Part shown: positions 12,814 through 20,198 of the stretch, in pieces
Layout of the letters: each line of letters begins with the position of its first letter
Numbering within the stretch: position 1 is the stretch's first letter
DNA from: a virus
Virus record (IMG/VR): IMGVR_UViG_3300030118_002654
Coordinates: 9,038 to 30,640 of that record
Reading direction: 5' to 3' (one strand)
DNA length: 21,603 bases
Translations under genes and position numbers: made by a program
Notes under the pieces: generated by a model
What the model saw: the letters and a program-made list of their open reading frames with translations, nothing else
Told to the model about the DNA's origin: nothing
Databases searched by the model: none

Positions 12814-14511
12814 ATGAATAAAAGACCAGAAGAATATGGAATAAGGTTAAGATCACAAGAACATGGCTCACAAAAAATTAAATGTCCAGAGTGTCAGCCA
12901 CCACACAACCCTAGAGATAATCCACTTACTGTTACAATAAACTCTGAAGGTACGGTATGGTTTTGTCACCATTGTGAATGGAGAGGCAGTTATTTTGAGA
13001 AAGGCATGACACCTTTTTCTTTACCAAAGCAAACGTATACAAGACCAACCAAACCTATTGAAAACAGTACAGACAAGATGTACAAATTCTTTAAAAGGAG
13101 AGGTATATCTAAAACAGTAGTTGATAAATTCAAAATATTTGATGAAAAAGGTTGGTTTGGTTTTCAGTATTTTAATGAGAATAGTGAACTAGAAAATATT
13201 AAGTATAGAACCGCAGACAAAGGTTTTAAGCAAACAAAAGGAGCCAAACAGATACTTTATAACTACGATAATATTTATAAGAAAAAATCTATAGTATTTG
13301 TAGAAGGAGAAATGGATGTACTGTCTTGCGAAATGGTTGGATATGATGCAACTACATTACCAAACGGAGCACCAAAGGAAGCAAAGTTTAATGAGAATGA
13401 TGCAAGATTTAAGGCATTACAAAACTGTCCGCTAGAAGCTACCAAAATAATTATATTTACCGATACAGATAGTGCTGGCAGAGCCTTACACAAGGAACTT
13501 TTACATAGATTTGGAAAGGATATATCTTGGTTCGTTCGTTTACCAGAAGGATGTAAGGACGCAAATGATGTTCTTATGAAGCATGGCGATGTAAAGTTAA
13601 AAGAAATCTTAGAGAATGCAGAGCCTTATCCTGTGGATGGTTTATATACAGCTAATGATTACTATGGCAAATTACATGATCTTTATAACGGTAATTATGA
13701 AAAGCCATTAGAAATAGGAATACAAGGCTTAGATGATATATACAAGATTATGACTGGTACATTTCATACAATAACAGGTATACCAAACCATGGTAAGTCT
13801 TTATTTTTAGACCAAATACTTATAACTTTGGCAGAAAATCACGATTGGAAGTTTGCAATATTTTCACCAGAGCATAGTACAGAGTTCCACATAAGAAGAA
13901 TGGCGCAAATGTACACACAAAAAAGTTTTGATGAAGGCTTTGCAAGCAGAATGACAGAGCAAGAATTAAATACTGCCATAGACTTTATACATAAACATTT
14001 CTTTTTTATAGAAACAAAAGACCATGTACCAAGCATTGACCATATACTATCTATAACCAAGAGCAGTATATTTAAGCACGGCATAAATGGTTTGGTTATT
14101 GATCCGTTTAATGAGGTGAGCGCCAAGAGATCTGGTAATACAAGAGAAGATGAGCACATACGTGACTTTATATCTTTATGTAAAAGATTTAGTCGTATAT
14201 ACGAGATTGTTACGTGGATAGTTGCACATCCTACTAAACTACAGAAAGGGACAGACGGAAACTATGCACCACCCTCAGCATACGATATAAGCGGTGCGGC
14301 ACATTGGCATAATATGGCTGACGCAGTTCTTACAGTACATAGAGATTTTGACACAAGTACAACTAACGTAATAACAAGAAAGATAAGAGAGCAAGACTTA
14401 TATGGCAAGATTGGAGAAGCTACATTTCAGTACAACTTTGACAAACATAGATTCTTACCATTTAAGAAAAATAATGTATCTGATTGGGGTGGAGTTAATT
14501 TTAATGATTAG
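12814..14511 (+). CDS. Bifunctional DNA primase-helicase (T7 gp4/Twinkle-like)
   Basis: A 565-residue replication enzyme with all parts in order. The zinc-binding domain has Cys24, Cys27, Cys51 and Cys54 (KCPECQPP and WFCHHCEWRG). The TOPRIM primase domain has VFVEGEMDVL (Glu164) and IIIFTDTDSAGRALHKEL (Asp217, Asp219). The DnaB/RecA-like helicase domain has Walker A GIPNHGKS (322-329), Walker B GLVIDPFNE (Asp430) and the sensor-like WIVAHPTK. It should unwind DNA at the fork and make RNA primers. The length matches T7 gp4 (566 residues). It is the last gene before the terminator at 14583-14608 and pairs with the initiator-like gene four bases upstream. Confidence 0.94.
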   Translation: MNKRPEEYGIRLRSQEHGSQKIKCPECQPPHNPRDNPLTVTINSEGTVWFCHHCEWRGSYFEKGMTPFSLPKQTYTRPTKPIENSTDKMYKFFKRRGISKTVVDKFKIFDEKGWFGFQYFNENSELENIKYRTADKGFKQTKGAKQILYNYDNIYKKKSIVFVEGEMDVLSCEMVGYDATTLPNGAPKEAKFNENDARFKALQNCPLEATKIIIFTDTDSAGRALHKELLHRFGKDISWFVRLPEGCKDANDVLMKHGDVKLKEILENAEPYPVDGLYTANDYYGKLHDLYNGNYEKPLEIGIQGLDDIYKIMTGTFHTITGIPNHGKSLFLDQILITLAENHDWKFAIFSPEHSTEFHIRRMAQMYTQKSFDEGFASRMTEQELNTAIDFIHKHFFFIETKDHVPSIDHILSITKSSIFKHGINGLVIDPFNEVSAKRSGNTREDEHIRDFISLCKRFSRIYEIVTWIVAHPTKLQKGTDGNYAPPSAYDISGAAHWHNMADAVLTVHRDFDTSTTNVITRKIREQDLYGKIGEATFQYNFDKHRFLPFKKNNVSDWGGVNFND

Positions 14512-14513
14512 TG

Positions 14514-14610
14514 TATAATGTAACTACAGATAGTTCACTCAATCTGCAAGTTAATAAAATAAAATGAAAGTTATTAAAAATTAAAGGGGAATTCCGTAGT
14601 TCCCCTTTTC
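14514..14610 (+). ncRNA. Possible small transcript ending at the terminator
   Basis: TATAAT at 14514-14519, just after the primase-helicase stop, and the strong terminator at 14583-14608 would bound an RNA of about 85 bases. Inside are a small stem (CAGAT with ATCTG, 10-base loop) and a six-codon reading frame (MKVIKN) behind an ATAAAATAAA stretch. No convincing -35 box is present, so this may only be the 3' end of the operon mRNA. Confidence 0.25.
14583..14608 (+). terminator. Strong, probably bidirectional intrinsic terminator
   Basis: AAAGGGGAA and TTCCCCTTT form a perfect nine-pair stem around an eight-base loop (TTCCGTAG), followed on the plus strand by TTCTATTATTT. It lies between two converging genes, the primase-helicase and the UDP-sugar dehydrogenase, and the A-rich side serves as a weaker T-run for the minus strand. 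It separates the replication operon from the sugar dehydrogenase unit. Confidence 0.88.
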
Positions 14611-14612
14611 TA

Positions 14613-15443
14613 TTATTTAAAACGTATTTTATTTATTTTCTCTCTTTCGTCTAATTTGTATTGTTTTCTTATATTATTGTTAATATCTAATACAGTTTGC
14701 AGAAGAGACATATTATCTTGTGAAAATTTAAGAAAGGCTAAAGTGTCTTTTGGTAGACAAGCACCACCAAAACCACGTTTTAGATCATAACCTGGCACTT
14801 TTGTATGACTTGACCCTATACGTTTATCTAAAGTGACACCTTTCATAACAGAGTTGTAAGAACAGTTATTGTCTTGGCAAAGATCATATAACTGGTTGAA
14901 GAAAGAAACTTTGGTAGCAAGAAAAGAATTACAAGCATACTTAATAAAAGATGCTTCTTGCGGTGTAACAATTACATAATGTAATGCTTCACACATTGAA
15001 TATCGTTTGTATAGATTAATTAGCTTATCAGAGGCACTATAATTACCGCCCATTATATGGTATTCGGCACTAACAAATTCTTCATTCGCTGAGCGTTCAG
15101 TAAGAAATTCTGGATTATAAATTATATTAGGGTTGTTGTGACTTGTTATAAGATCTCCAACAATATCTGGTGTCACAGTAGATTTAATAACTATTAAATC
15201 TGTGTTGGTCTTTTGTACAAGATAGTTGACTGTTTCTCTTACTATAGAGGCATCTACAAAACCTGTCTCTGCATTTGTTGGTGTAGGTACAGTAACAAAA
15301 ACCACATCATGTGGAGTTTTGCTTAAAATGGATATGTCAGTGTTATAAACTGGATCAATGATTGTTTTCTCTATACTAGGGTGTGTAAATGCAAAGTCTA
15401 CCGCTTTACCAACGAAACCATGTCCGACTATTCCTAATTTCAT
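14613..15443 (-). CDS. UDP-glucose/GDP-mannose dehydrogenase family protein, lacking the C-terminal domain
   Basis: A 276-residue enzyme of the family that oxidises a nucleotide sugar to its uronic acid. The NAD site is GIVGHGFVG (4-12). Active-site blocks are VTVPTPTN, IKSTVTPDIVGD, IYNPEFLTERSA (Glu112), FIKYACNSFLATKVSFFN (Lys168, Asn172) and GFGGACLPKD with the catalytic Cys229. The central helix follows, and the protein ends about 45 residues after the cysteine. Full members have about 390-450 residues with a C-terminal UDP-binding domain, which is absent here. The frame ends cleanly at a stop just before the terminator, so this looks like a stable short form rather than a broken gene. 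It is alone on the minus strand with its own copy of the 19-base element. It is likely part of the same sugar pathway as the epimerase. Confidence 0.87.
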   Translation of the reverse strand: MKLGIVGHGFVGKAVDFAFTHPSIEKTIIDPVYNTDISILSKTPHDVVFVTVPTPTNAETGFVDASIVRETVNYLVQKTNTDLIVIKSTVTPDIVGDLITSHNNPNIIYNPEFLTERSANEEFVSAEYHIMGGNYSASDKLINLYKRYSMCEALHYVIVTPQEASFIKYACNSFLATKVSFFNQLYDLCQDNNCSYNSVMKGVTLDKRIGSSHTKVPGYDLKRGFGGACLPKDTLAFLKFSQDNMSLLQTVLDINNNIRKQYKLDEREKINKIRFK

Positions 15444-15481
15444 GTATAACCTCTGTTATTGATAGAATAATCATACAACAT

Positions 15482-15500
15482 TATTTCCAATTTGGAATGA
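15482..15500 (-). promoter_or_regulatory. Copy F of the repeated 19-base promoter/operator element
   Basis: The minus strand reads TCATTCCAAATTGGAAATA, pointing toward the dehydrogenase at 15443. This copy is nearly palindromic (TTCCAATTTGGAA), so it could also act toward the terminase operon. On the plus strand TTCCAA and TATTAT are 17 bases apart, ahead of the small terminase ATG. It is therefore a possible shared switch between the two directions. Confidence 0.5.
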
Positions 15501-15534
15501 TTTGGGATATTATCCTGAGAAATATTGAGAATAT

Positions 15535-16101
15535 ATGGTTAAAAAATCTAAATATGTAAAACTTACTGATGACCTAAAGGGTGAGATTAGAATACTATAT
15601 GTACAAGGTTTTGATGATGAATCAGGTAATAGAAAAACATATACACTAGATGAACTGGCTCTCAAATTCAATATAGCCAAGTCCACACTTTATAGAAACG
15701 CACAGCAAGATAATTGGAAAGCACAGCGTGAACAGTTTCAACAAGAATATTTAATTGGTCTTGATAAGCAAAGACAGAAAGATTTGACAGAAGAATCTAA
15801 AAAGTTTGACACAAATAGCATTAATCTAGCTAAAGCATTATTAACAACGGTAGGTCAAAACTTAGCTAGAAATAACCAAGAATTAAATGAAGGAAAGAAA
15901 GGTATGATACCTAGTCAGCTACACGCATTAGCCAATGCCGCATTATCTGCGCAAAGATTAGCTAAATTAGCACTAGGTGAAGTAACTCATAATGTGGAGA
16001 TAAATGGAAACTTACAAAACAACGCCTTCAGAGAAGCTATGGAACTGCTTGACACAGTTGCAGACAGACGCAGAGAAAGCGACGATCAGCCTGTACACTG
16101 A
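15535..16101 (+). CDS. Probable small terminase subunit
   Basis: A 188-residue protein directly upstream of the large terminase. Residues 35-62 form a helix-turn-helix (TLDELALKFNIAKSTLYRNA, then QDNWKAQREQF), the usual DNA-recognition part of small terminases. The rest is long helices suited to ring assembly, including a segment of alternating Ala/Leu (LHALANAALSAQRLAKLALG). It would recognise phage DNA and stimulate the packaging motor. The call rests on the N-terminal motif plus position. The ATG at 15535 has only a weak GAG upstream. Its 3' end overlaps the annotated large terminase frame by 98 bases. Confidence 0.78.
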   Translation: MVKKSKYVKLTDDLKGEIRILYVQGFDDESGNRKTYTLDELALKFNIAKSTLYRNAQQDNWKAQREQFQQEYLIGLDKQRQKDLTEESKKFDTNSINLAKALLTTVGQNLARNNQELNEGKKGMIPSQLHALANAALSAQRLAKLALGEVTHNVEINGNLQNNAFREAMELLDTVADRRRESDDQPVH

Positions 16102-17308
16102 TTGGTTAAAGACAGCAAGAACAAAACAATTACAACCAAAAGAACAACATTATATTTGGTTAATACTTGCAGGACGTGGTTGGGGCAAGACTAGAACAGG
16201 TGCGCAAGACATAGCTTTATACGCATTAAGAAATCCAAATACCATATCCGCAGTAGTAGCACCTACACACGGCGATCTAAGAAGAGTTTGTTTCGGAGGC
16301 CCTAGCGGTTTGATGACAATAATACCGCAAGAATGTTTTAGCAAGGAAAAGGATAGAAAAGGCTACTCACAAAGTACATCTGAGATACGTTTATTTAATG
16401 GCTCTAAGATTATAGGATATGCAGCATCAGAGCCAGAAAGGTTAAGAGGGCCGCAGTTTCACAGAGCATGGGCTGATGAACTTGCGGCTTGGAGATATTC
16501 AGAGGCATTTGACCAACTCATGTTTGGTTTGCGTCTTGGTGAAAACCCGCAGTGTGTCATAACAACTACACCAAAACCCACCAAAATTATAAAAGATCTA
16601 ATATTACGAAATGATGTGCGTGTAACAAAAGGCAATACTTTTGAAAATGCAGCCAACTTAGCAGATACAGCTCTAACCATGTTAAGAGAGAGATATGAAG
16701 GCACGACACTTGGTAGACAGGAATTATATGCAGAGGTAATAGAAGATTTGGAAGGCGCTCTGTGGAATACAAGGATGATTGATGAAACAAGAATATCTGA
16801 AGAAGATGAAAGAGAATTAGAAAAAATAATAATAGCTATTGATCCTGCGGTAACTGCCAATGAAAATAGTGATGAAACTGGTATTGTTGTGGTAGGTAAA
16901 GACCACCTTCAAAGATTTTACGTGCTAGAAGATATCTCAGGCAGATACACACCAGACCAATGGGGCAGAAAAGCTATCGGTTGCTTCTATGAGTGGGGTG
17001 CTGATAGAATAGTTGCGGAAGTCAATAACGGAGGCGACTTGGTAGAAAGACTTTTAAGGAGTATAGATAATAACATACCTTATAGGTCAGTTAGAGCCAC
17101 TAGAGGCAAGCTTACAAGAGCAGAGCCTATAAGTGCACTCTATGAGCAGAAGCGAGTCCACCACGTTGGATATTTCTCTGAACTTGAGTCACAGATGTGT
17201 TCTTATACAGGAGAATCAAGACCTTCCCCTGATAGGCTTGATGCTTTAGTATGGGGTTTAACTGAGTTAAGCAGATCAAGGGGAGACGTGAACTGGAGAA
17301 TAAGCTGA
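16004..17308 (+). CDS. Terminase large subunit
   Basis: A packaging ATPase/nuclease of up to 434 residues. The ATPase has Walker A AGRGWGKTRTG (56-66), preceded by the typical YIWLIL strand, and Walker B HRAWADELAAW (Asp158, Glu159), with the coupling-type motif VITTTPKPT (185-193). The nuclease domain has IIIAIDPAVT (Asp280), RIVAEVNNGGD (Glu339) and SPDRLDALVWGL (Asp413). It drives DNA into the prohead and cuts it. The start is uncertain: ATG 16004 gives a 98-base overlap with the small subunit, and TTG codons at 16049 and 16058 are alternatives; no other ATG lies before the Walker motif. The portal ATG follows as an overlapping pair (TGATG). Confidence 0.95.
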   Translation: METYKTTPSEKLWNCLTQLQTDAEKATISLYTDWLKTARTKQLQPKEQHYIWLILAGRGWGKTRTGAQDIALYALRNPNTISAVVAPTHGDLRRVCFGGPSGLMTIIPQECFSKEKDRKGYSQSTSEIRLFNGSKIIGYAASEPERLRGPQFHRAWADELAAWRYSEAFDQLMFGLRLGENPQCVITTTPKPTKIIKDLILRNDVRVTKGNTFENAANLADTALTMLRERYEGTTLGRQELYAEVIEDLEGALWNTRMIDETRISEEDERELEKIIIAIDPAVTANENSDETGIVVVGKDHLQRFYVLEDISGRYTPDQWGRKAIGCFYEWGADRIVAEVNNGGDLVERLLRSIDNNIPYRSVRATRGKLTRAEPISALYEQKRVHHVGYFSELESQMCSYTGESRPSPDRLDALVWGLTELSRSRGDVNWRIS

Positions 17309-19365
17309 TGGCATCAATACTAGATAATTTAAAAAATACATTTACAAAACTTCCTGAAAGAAAAGATACAGGAATGGTAGGGTATTTTGGGGTAGGTACT
17401 TCTCAAAGAAAAAAATACTCTTACCAAGAATTAGCCGAAGAAGGCTATATGAAAAACAGCATCGTATATAGATGCGTTAACGAAATAGCCAAAGGTGCTA
17501 GTTCTGTTCCTTACATGCTTAAGGCTGGAGATGTAGTGTTAGAAAGTCACCCATTGCTAACTCTTATTGATAGACCTAATCCTTTACAATCGCATAGTGA
17601 GTTTTTTAACAGCATCTTTGGTTTTCTTTTATTAAGTGGAAATGCTTATATTTTAAAAGTAGGTGCGGAGGTAGGCGCTCCAAAGGAGTTGCATTTATTG
17701 AGACCAGATCGTATAGAAATAAAAGGCAACAACAAACTTATACCTGATAGGTACGATTATAAACTAGGCGGACAAGTATCAGCATCTTACCCTGTGGATG
17801 AAACTACAGGTGGTAGTGATTTAAAACACGTTAAATTATGGAGCCCTTTAGATGATTATTATGGATTATCACCGATGTCAGCTGCAGCTATAGAGGTAGA
17901 TCAACATAACATGGCGGGTAAACATAATATAAATCTGCTTGGAAATGGCGCAAGACCAAGTGGTGCAGTAGTATTTAAGCCACAAGACGACTCAGGCATA
18001 TCAGTAAATCTATCGGAAAGCCAACGTCAACAACTTCTTACAGATCTTAATAATAGATTTAGTGGCACATCTAATGCAGGTAGACCTTTGTTGCTTGAAG
18101 GAGATTTTGATTGGAAAGAAATGGGACTGTCTCCAAAGGATATGGATTTTTTAAATTTAAAACACATGGCCGCCACAGATATAGCGTTATGCTTTGGAGT
18201 GCCTAGCCAACTGGTAGGCGTTCCTGATGCACAGACATACGCAAACGTGGCGGAAGCAAGGCTTGCACTATATGAGGAAACAATTATTCCACATCTTAGA
18301 AAATTAGAATCAGATATGAACGAATGGCTTACACCAATGTTCGGCGAAGGTCTAATGTTCTGTTTTGACATAGATAAGATACCTGCACTAGCAGAACGAA
18401 CTAGAAGAATATATGAGAATGTTACCATCGCAGTTAGAGAAGGAATAATGACAAGAAACGAAGCTAGAGAACAACTAGGATTATCGCCTATGAAAGGGGC
18501 AGATGACCTTTACATATCAGCTACATTATTTCCACTAGGTGCAGAAGAGACGCCGAAACCTGACATGCCAACAAAATCAGAGGAACTGGACGCATACTTC
18601 ACATCAGATTTAGATGACGACAATTTAGAAGATGACAAAGCCATAGCGGATATAGATCTCAGCCCGACCGATGGTATGGTTTCAGAAGCAATTAAAGGTC
18701 TTGAATGGAGAAAAGAGTTTGGCAGAGGTGGAACTGCTGTAGGGGTTGCAAGAGCAACATCTATAAAAAATAGAGAGAGGTTATCTGTGTCAACTGTAAA
18801 AAGAATGCATAGCTTTTTTTCAAGACACGAAGTAGATAAACAAGCAGAAGGTTTTAACTCTGGAGAAGAAGGTTATCCATCAGCAGGGAGAATTGCATGG
18901 GCTTTATGGGGAGGTGATGCAGGTCAAAGTTGGGCAAGAAAAAAACGTAACCAGATAGAACGAGAAGAAGAAAAAATATACAGCTTAGATGAGCATATTG
19001 ATGTAAATATCTATGAAGAAAAGGAACTTTCTAAAAGAGTAAAAGAAGGCTTGAAAAATAAAGTAGATAAACACAATGAAAAGTATGGTGATAATCCTAA
19101 AAAAAGAACTAATCTGCGCACCTTATCAGCAGTATTTCGTAGAGGTGTAGGTGCTTATAATACAAACCCCTCTAGCGTAAGGCCTTCTGTGAGAAGGCAA
19201 GGTGGTAGTGACAGGTGGGCTTATGCTCGTGTAAATTCTTACCTAGCCGCACTAAGAACAGGTAGGTTTAGAGGAGGTAAGCACGACACAGATTTATTTC
19301 CAGATGGACATCCTCTTAAATCAAAAGGGCCGACAGATTCCCAAGGTAGACCAAAGAAAAAATGA
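17308..19365 (+). CDS. HK97-family portal protein with two C-terminal extra domains
   Basis: A 685-residue protein. Residues 1-400 are an HK97-type portal: YMKNSIVYRCVNEIAKGASS, LLTLIDRPNP, FGFLLLSGNAYIL, ELHLLRPDRIEI, DYYGLSPMSAAAIEVDQHN, GVPSQLVGVPDAQTY and the clip/crown helix ending EQLGLSPM. After an acidic linker (about 410-455) comes a block at about 460-555 with KGLEWRKEFGRGGTAVGVAR, SFFSRHEVDK and GRIAWALWGGDAGQSWARKK. A second block at about 571-672 has TNLRTLSAVFRRGVGAYNT, YARVNSYLAALRTG and DLFPDGHPLK, resembling the DUF5824-type phage domain. Ordinary portals are near 400-450 residues. The portal ring is the DNA gate of the head; the extra parts probably contact DNA or other head proteins. 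Its end overlaps the next start by four bases (ATGA). Confidence 0.93.
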   Translation: MASILDNLKNTFTKLPERKDTGMVGYFGVGTSQRKKYSYQELAEEGYMKNSIVYRCVNEIAKGASSVPYMLKAGDVVLESHPLLTLIDRPNPLQSHSEFFNSIFGFLLLSGNAYILKVGAEVGAPKELHLLRPDRIEIKGNNKLIPDRYDYKLGGQVSASYPVDETTGGSDLKHVKLWSPLDDYYGLSPMSAAAIEVDQHNMAGKHNINLLGNGARPSGAVVFKPQDDSGISVNLSESQRQQLLTDLNNRFSGTSNAGRPLLLEGDFDWKEMGLSPKDMDFLNLKHMAATDIALCFGVPSQLVGVPDAQTYANVAEARLALYEETIIPHLRKLESDMNEWLTPMFGEGLMFCFDIDKIPALAERTRRIYENVTIAVREGIMTRNEAREQLGLSPMKGADDLYISATLFPLGAEETPKPDMPTKSEELDAYFTSDLDDDNLEDDKAIADIDLSPTDGMVSEAIKGLEWRKEFGRGGTAVGVARATSIKNRERLSVSTVKRMHSFFSRHEVDKQAEGFNSGEEGYPSAGRIAWALWGGDAGQSWARKKRNQIEREEEKIYSLDEHIDVNIYEEKELSKRVKEGLKNKVDKHNEKYGDNPKKRTNLRTLSAVFRRGVGAYNTNPSSVRPSVRRQGGSDRWAYARVNSYLAALRTGRFRGGKHDTDLFPDGHPLKSKGPTDSQGRPKKK

Positions 19366-19991
19366 CCTTAGCTACCAAACAAATAAGAAGGTTTACAAGA
19401 AATAGAATAAGTGTATCTAAGGAAGTAAGGTCACAATTAAGAATTAGAAACAATCTTGAAAGATCTTTTTTTAAAAGATTAACATCTTTATTCGGAAGAT
19501 TTATAAATACTCGTGCGTTTATCTATAAGGAATTTGGTCAGTACGACCAGAGTATAGCTTCAAGAGATTTATTAGAGGAATTATATCCAGCATTGCAAAG
19601 TCATTATCGCAGAGTTTACAAAACAATCTTTGAAACAAATAATGCAAAAAATAGTTTTCAAGAATTAAAAGACGATATTTTGGTCTTTGATAGAAATAAG
19701 GATTTAGAACCTTTTTTACAAGAATATTTTAAATCAAGAGAATTGATTTTGTCAGGCATAAGCGCAAGCATAGCAAGAAGAATTGATAAAATTATAAAAG
19801 ATGGTAGGGCAGAAGGTCTTACTTTAACACAGATAGCTAGAAACATAGATGTTAAGGTAAGACCTATAACAAGAACAAGGGCGGCTACTATTGCAAGAAC
19901 AGAAACGCATAATGCAGCAAGCCGCGCACACCACAGATACTACAAAGAAGTAGAAAAGGATTATGGTAAAAAGATGGGCGTCTACCAATGA
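19362..19991 (+). CDS. Head morphogenesis protein (SPP1 gp7/Mu gpF-like), N-terminal part before a frameshift
   Basis: 209 residues in this frame. The long helical N-terminus and the start of the MuF-like core are present, with ITRTRAATIARTETHNAASR followed by AHHRYYKEVEKDYGK. The family core should continue with a W-x-STNDARTR-x-SH block and a NCRC ending, but this frame runs into TGA after MGVYQ. The missing half lies in the +1 frame directly after (19963-20172). Joining GGT-AAA to AGA-TGG by skipping one A of the five-A run (19968-19972) restores a continuous family-like protein. Members are minor head proteins that sit near the portal and may enter the host with the DNA. The portal gene overlaps its ATG. 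Confidence 0.82.
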   Translation: MTLATKQIRRFTRNRISVSKEVRSQLRIRNNLERSFFKRLTSLFGRFINTRAFIYKEFGQYDQSIASRDLLEELYPALQSHYRRVYKTIFETNNAKNSFQELKDDILVFDRNKDLEPFLQEYFKSRELILSGISASIARRIDKIIKDGRAEGLTLTQIARNIDVKVRPITRTRAATIARTETHNAASRAHHRYYKEVEKDYGKKMGVYQ

Positions 19992-20172
19992 CGCAAGAAC
20001 AAGATCTGCACATTCCTTAGCTAATGGACAGATAAGAGATATGAACGAAGATTTTTTAGTAGGTGGCGCTTTGATGTCACATGCAGGTGATCCAAGAGGT
20101 GGCGCACGTAATGTTATAAATTGTAGATGTGTAATAATCTATGTGGATGAACAAGATGTTGTGCTTAATTAA
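19963..20172 (+). CDS. Head morphogenesis protein, C-terminal part in the +1 frame
   Basis: 69 residues holding the second half of the MuF-like domain: KRWASTNDARTRSAHSLANG, FLVGGALMSHAGDPRG, and the hallmark GARNVINCRCVI. On its own it lacks the N-terminal helices and the ARTETHNAAS motif, so it is very unlikely to be a whole family protein. An ATG (19963) with AAAGGA just upstream could allow separate translation. The other readings are a one-base indel in the A-run, a sequencing or assembly error there, or a programmed +1 shift. The sequence is otherwise intact on both sides with no decay, which favours a recent change, an error or a real recoding event. Confidence 0.8.
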   Translation: MVKRWASTNDARTRSAHSLANGQIRDMNEDFLVGGALMSHAGDPRGGARNVINCRCVIIYVDEQDVVLN

Positions 20173-20198
20173 TCAATCAGATACTATATGTTGACATA

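Noticed and set aside
13839-14159. Open frame of 106 codons on the minus strand inside the primase-helicase gene
   Set aside because: Antisense shadow of the helicase domain with a Cys/Leu/Ser-rich translation and no ribosome site.
16459-16860. Open frame of 133 codons on the minus strand inside the large terminase gene
   Set aside because: It lies wholly inside a gene with clear catalytic motifs, has no ribosome site, and its translation is low-complexity and Ser/Val/Leu-rich, as expected from an antisense shadow.
18027-18428. Open frame of 133 codons on the minus strand inside the portal gene
   Set aside because: Antisense to the conserved portal core, with no initiation signal or recognisable domain.
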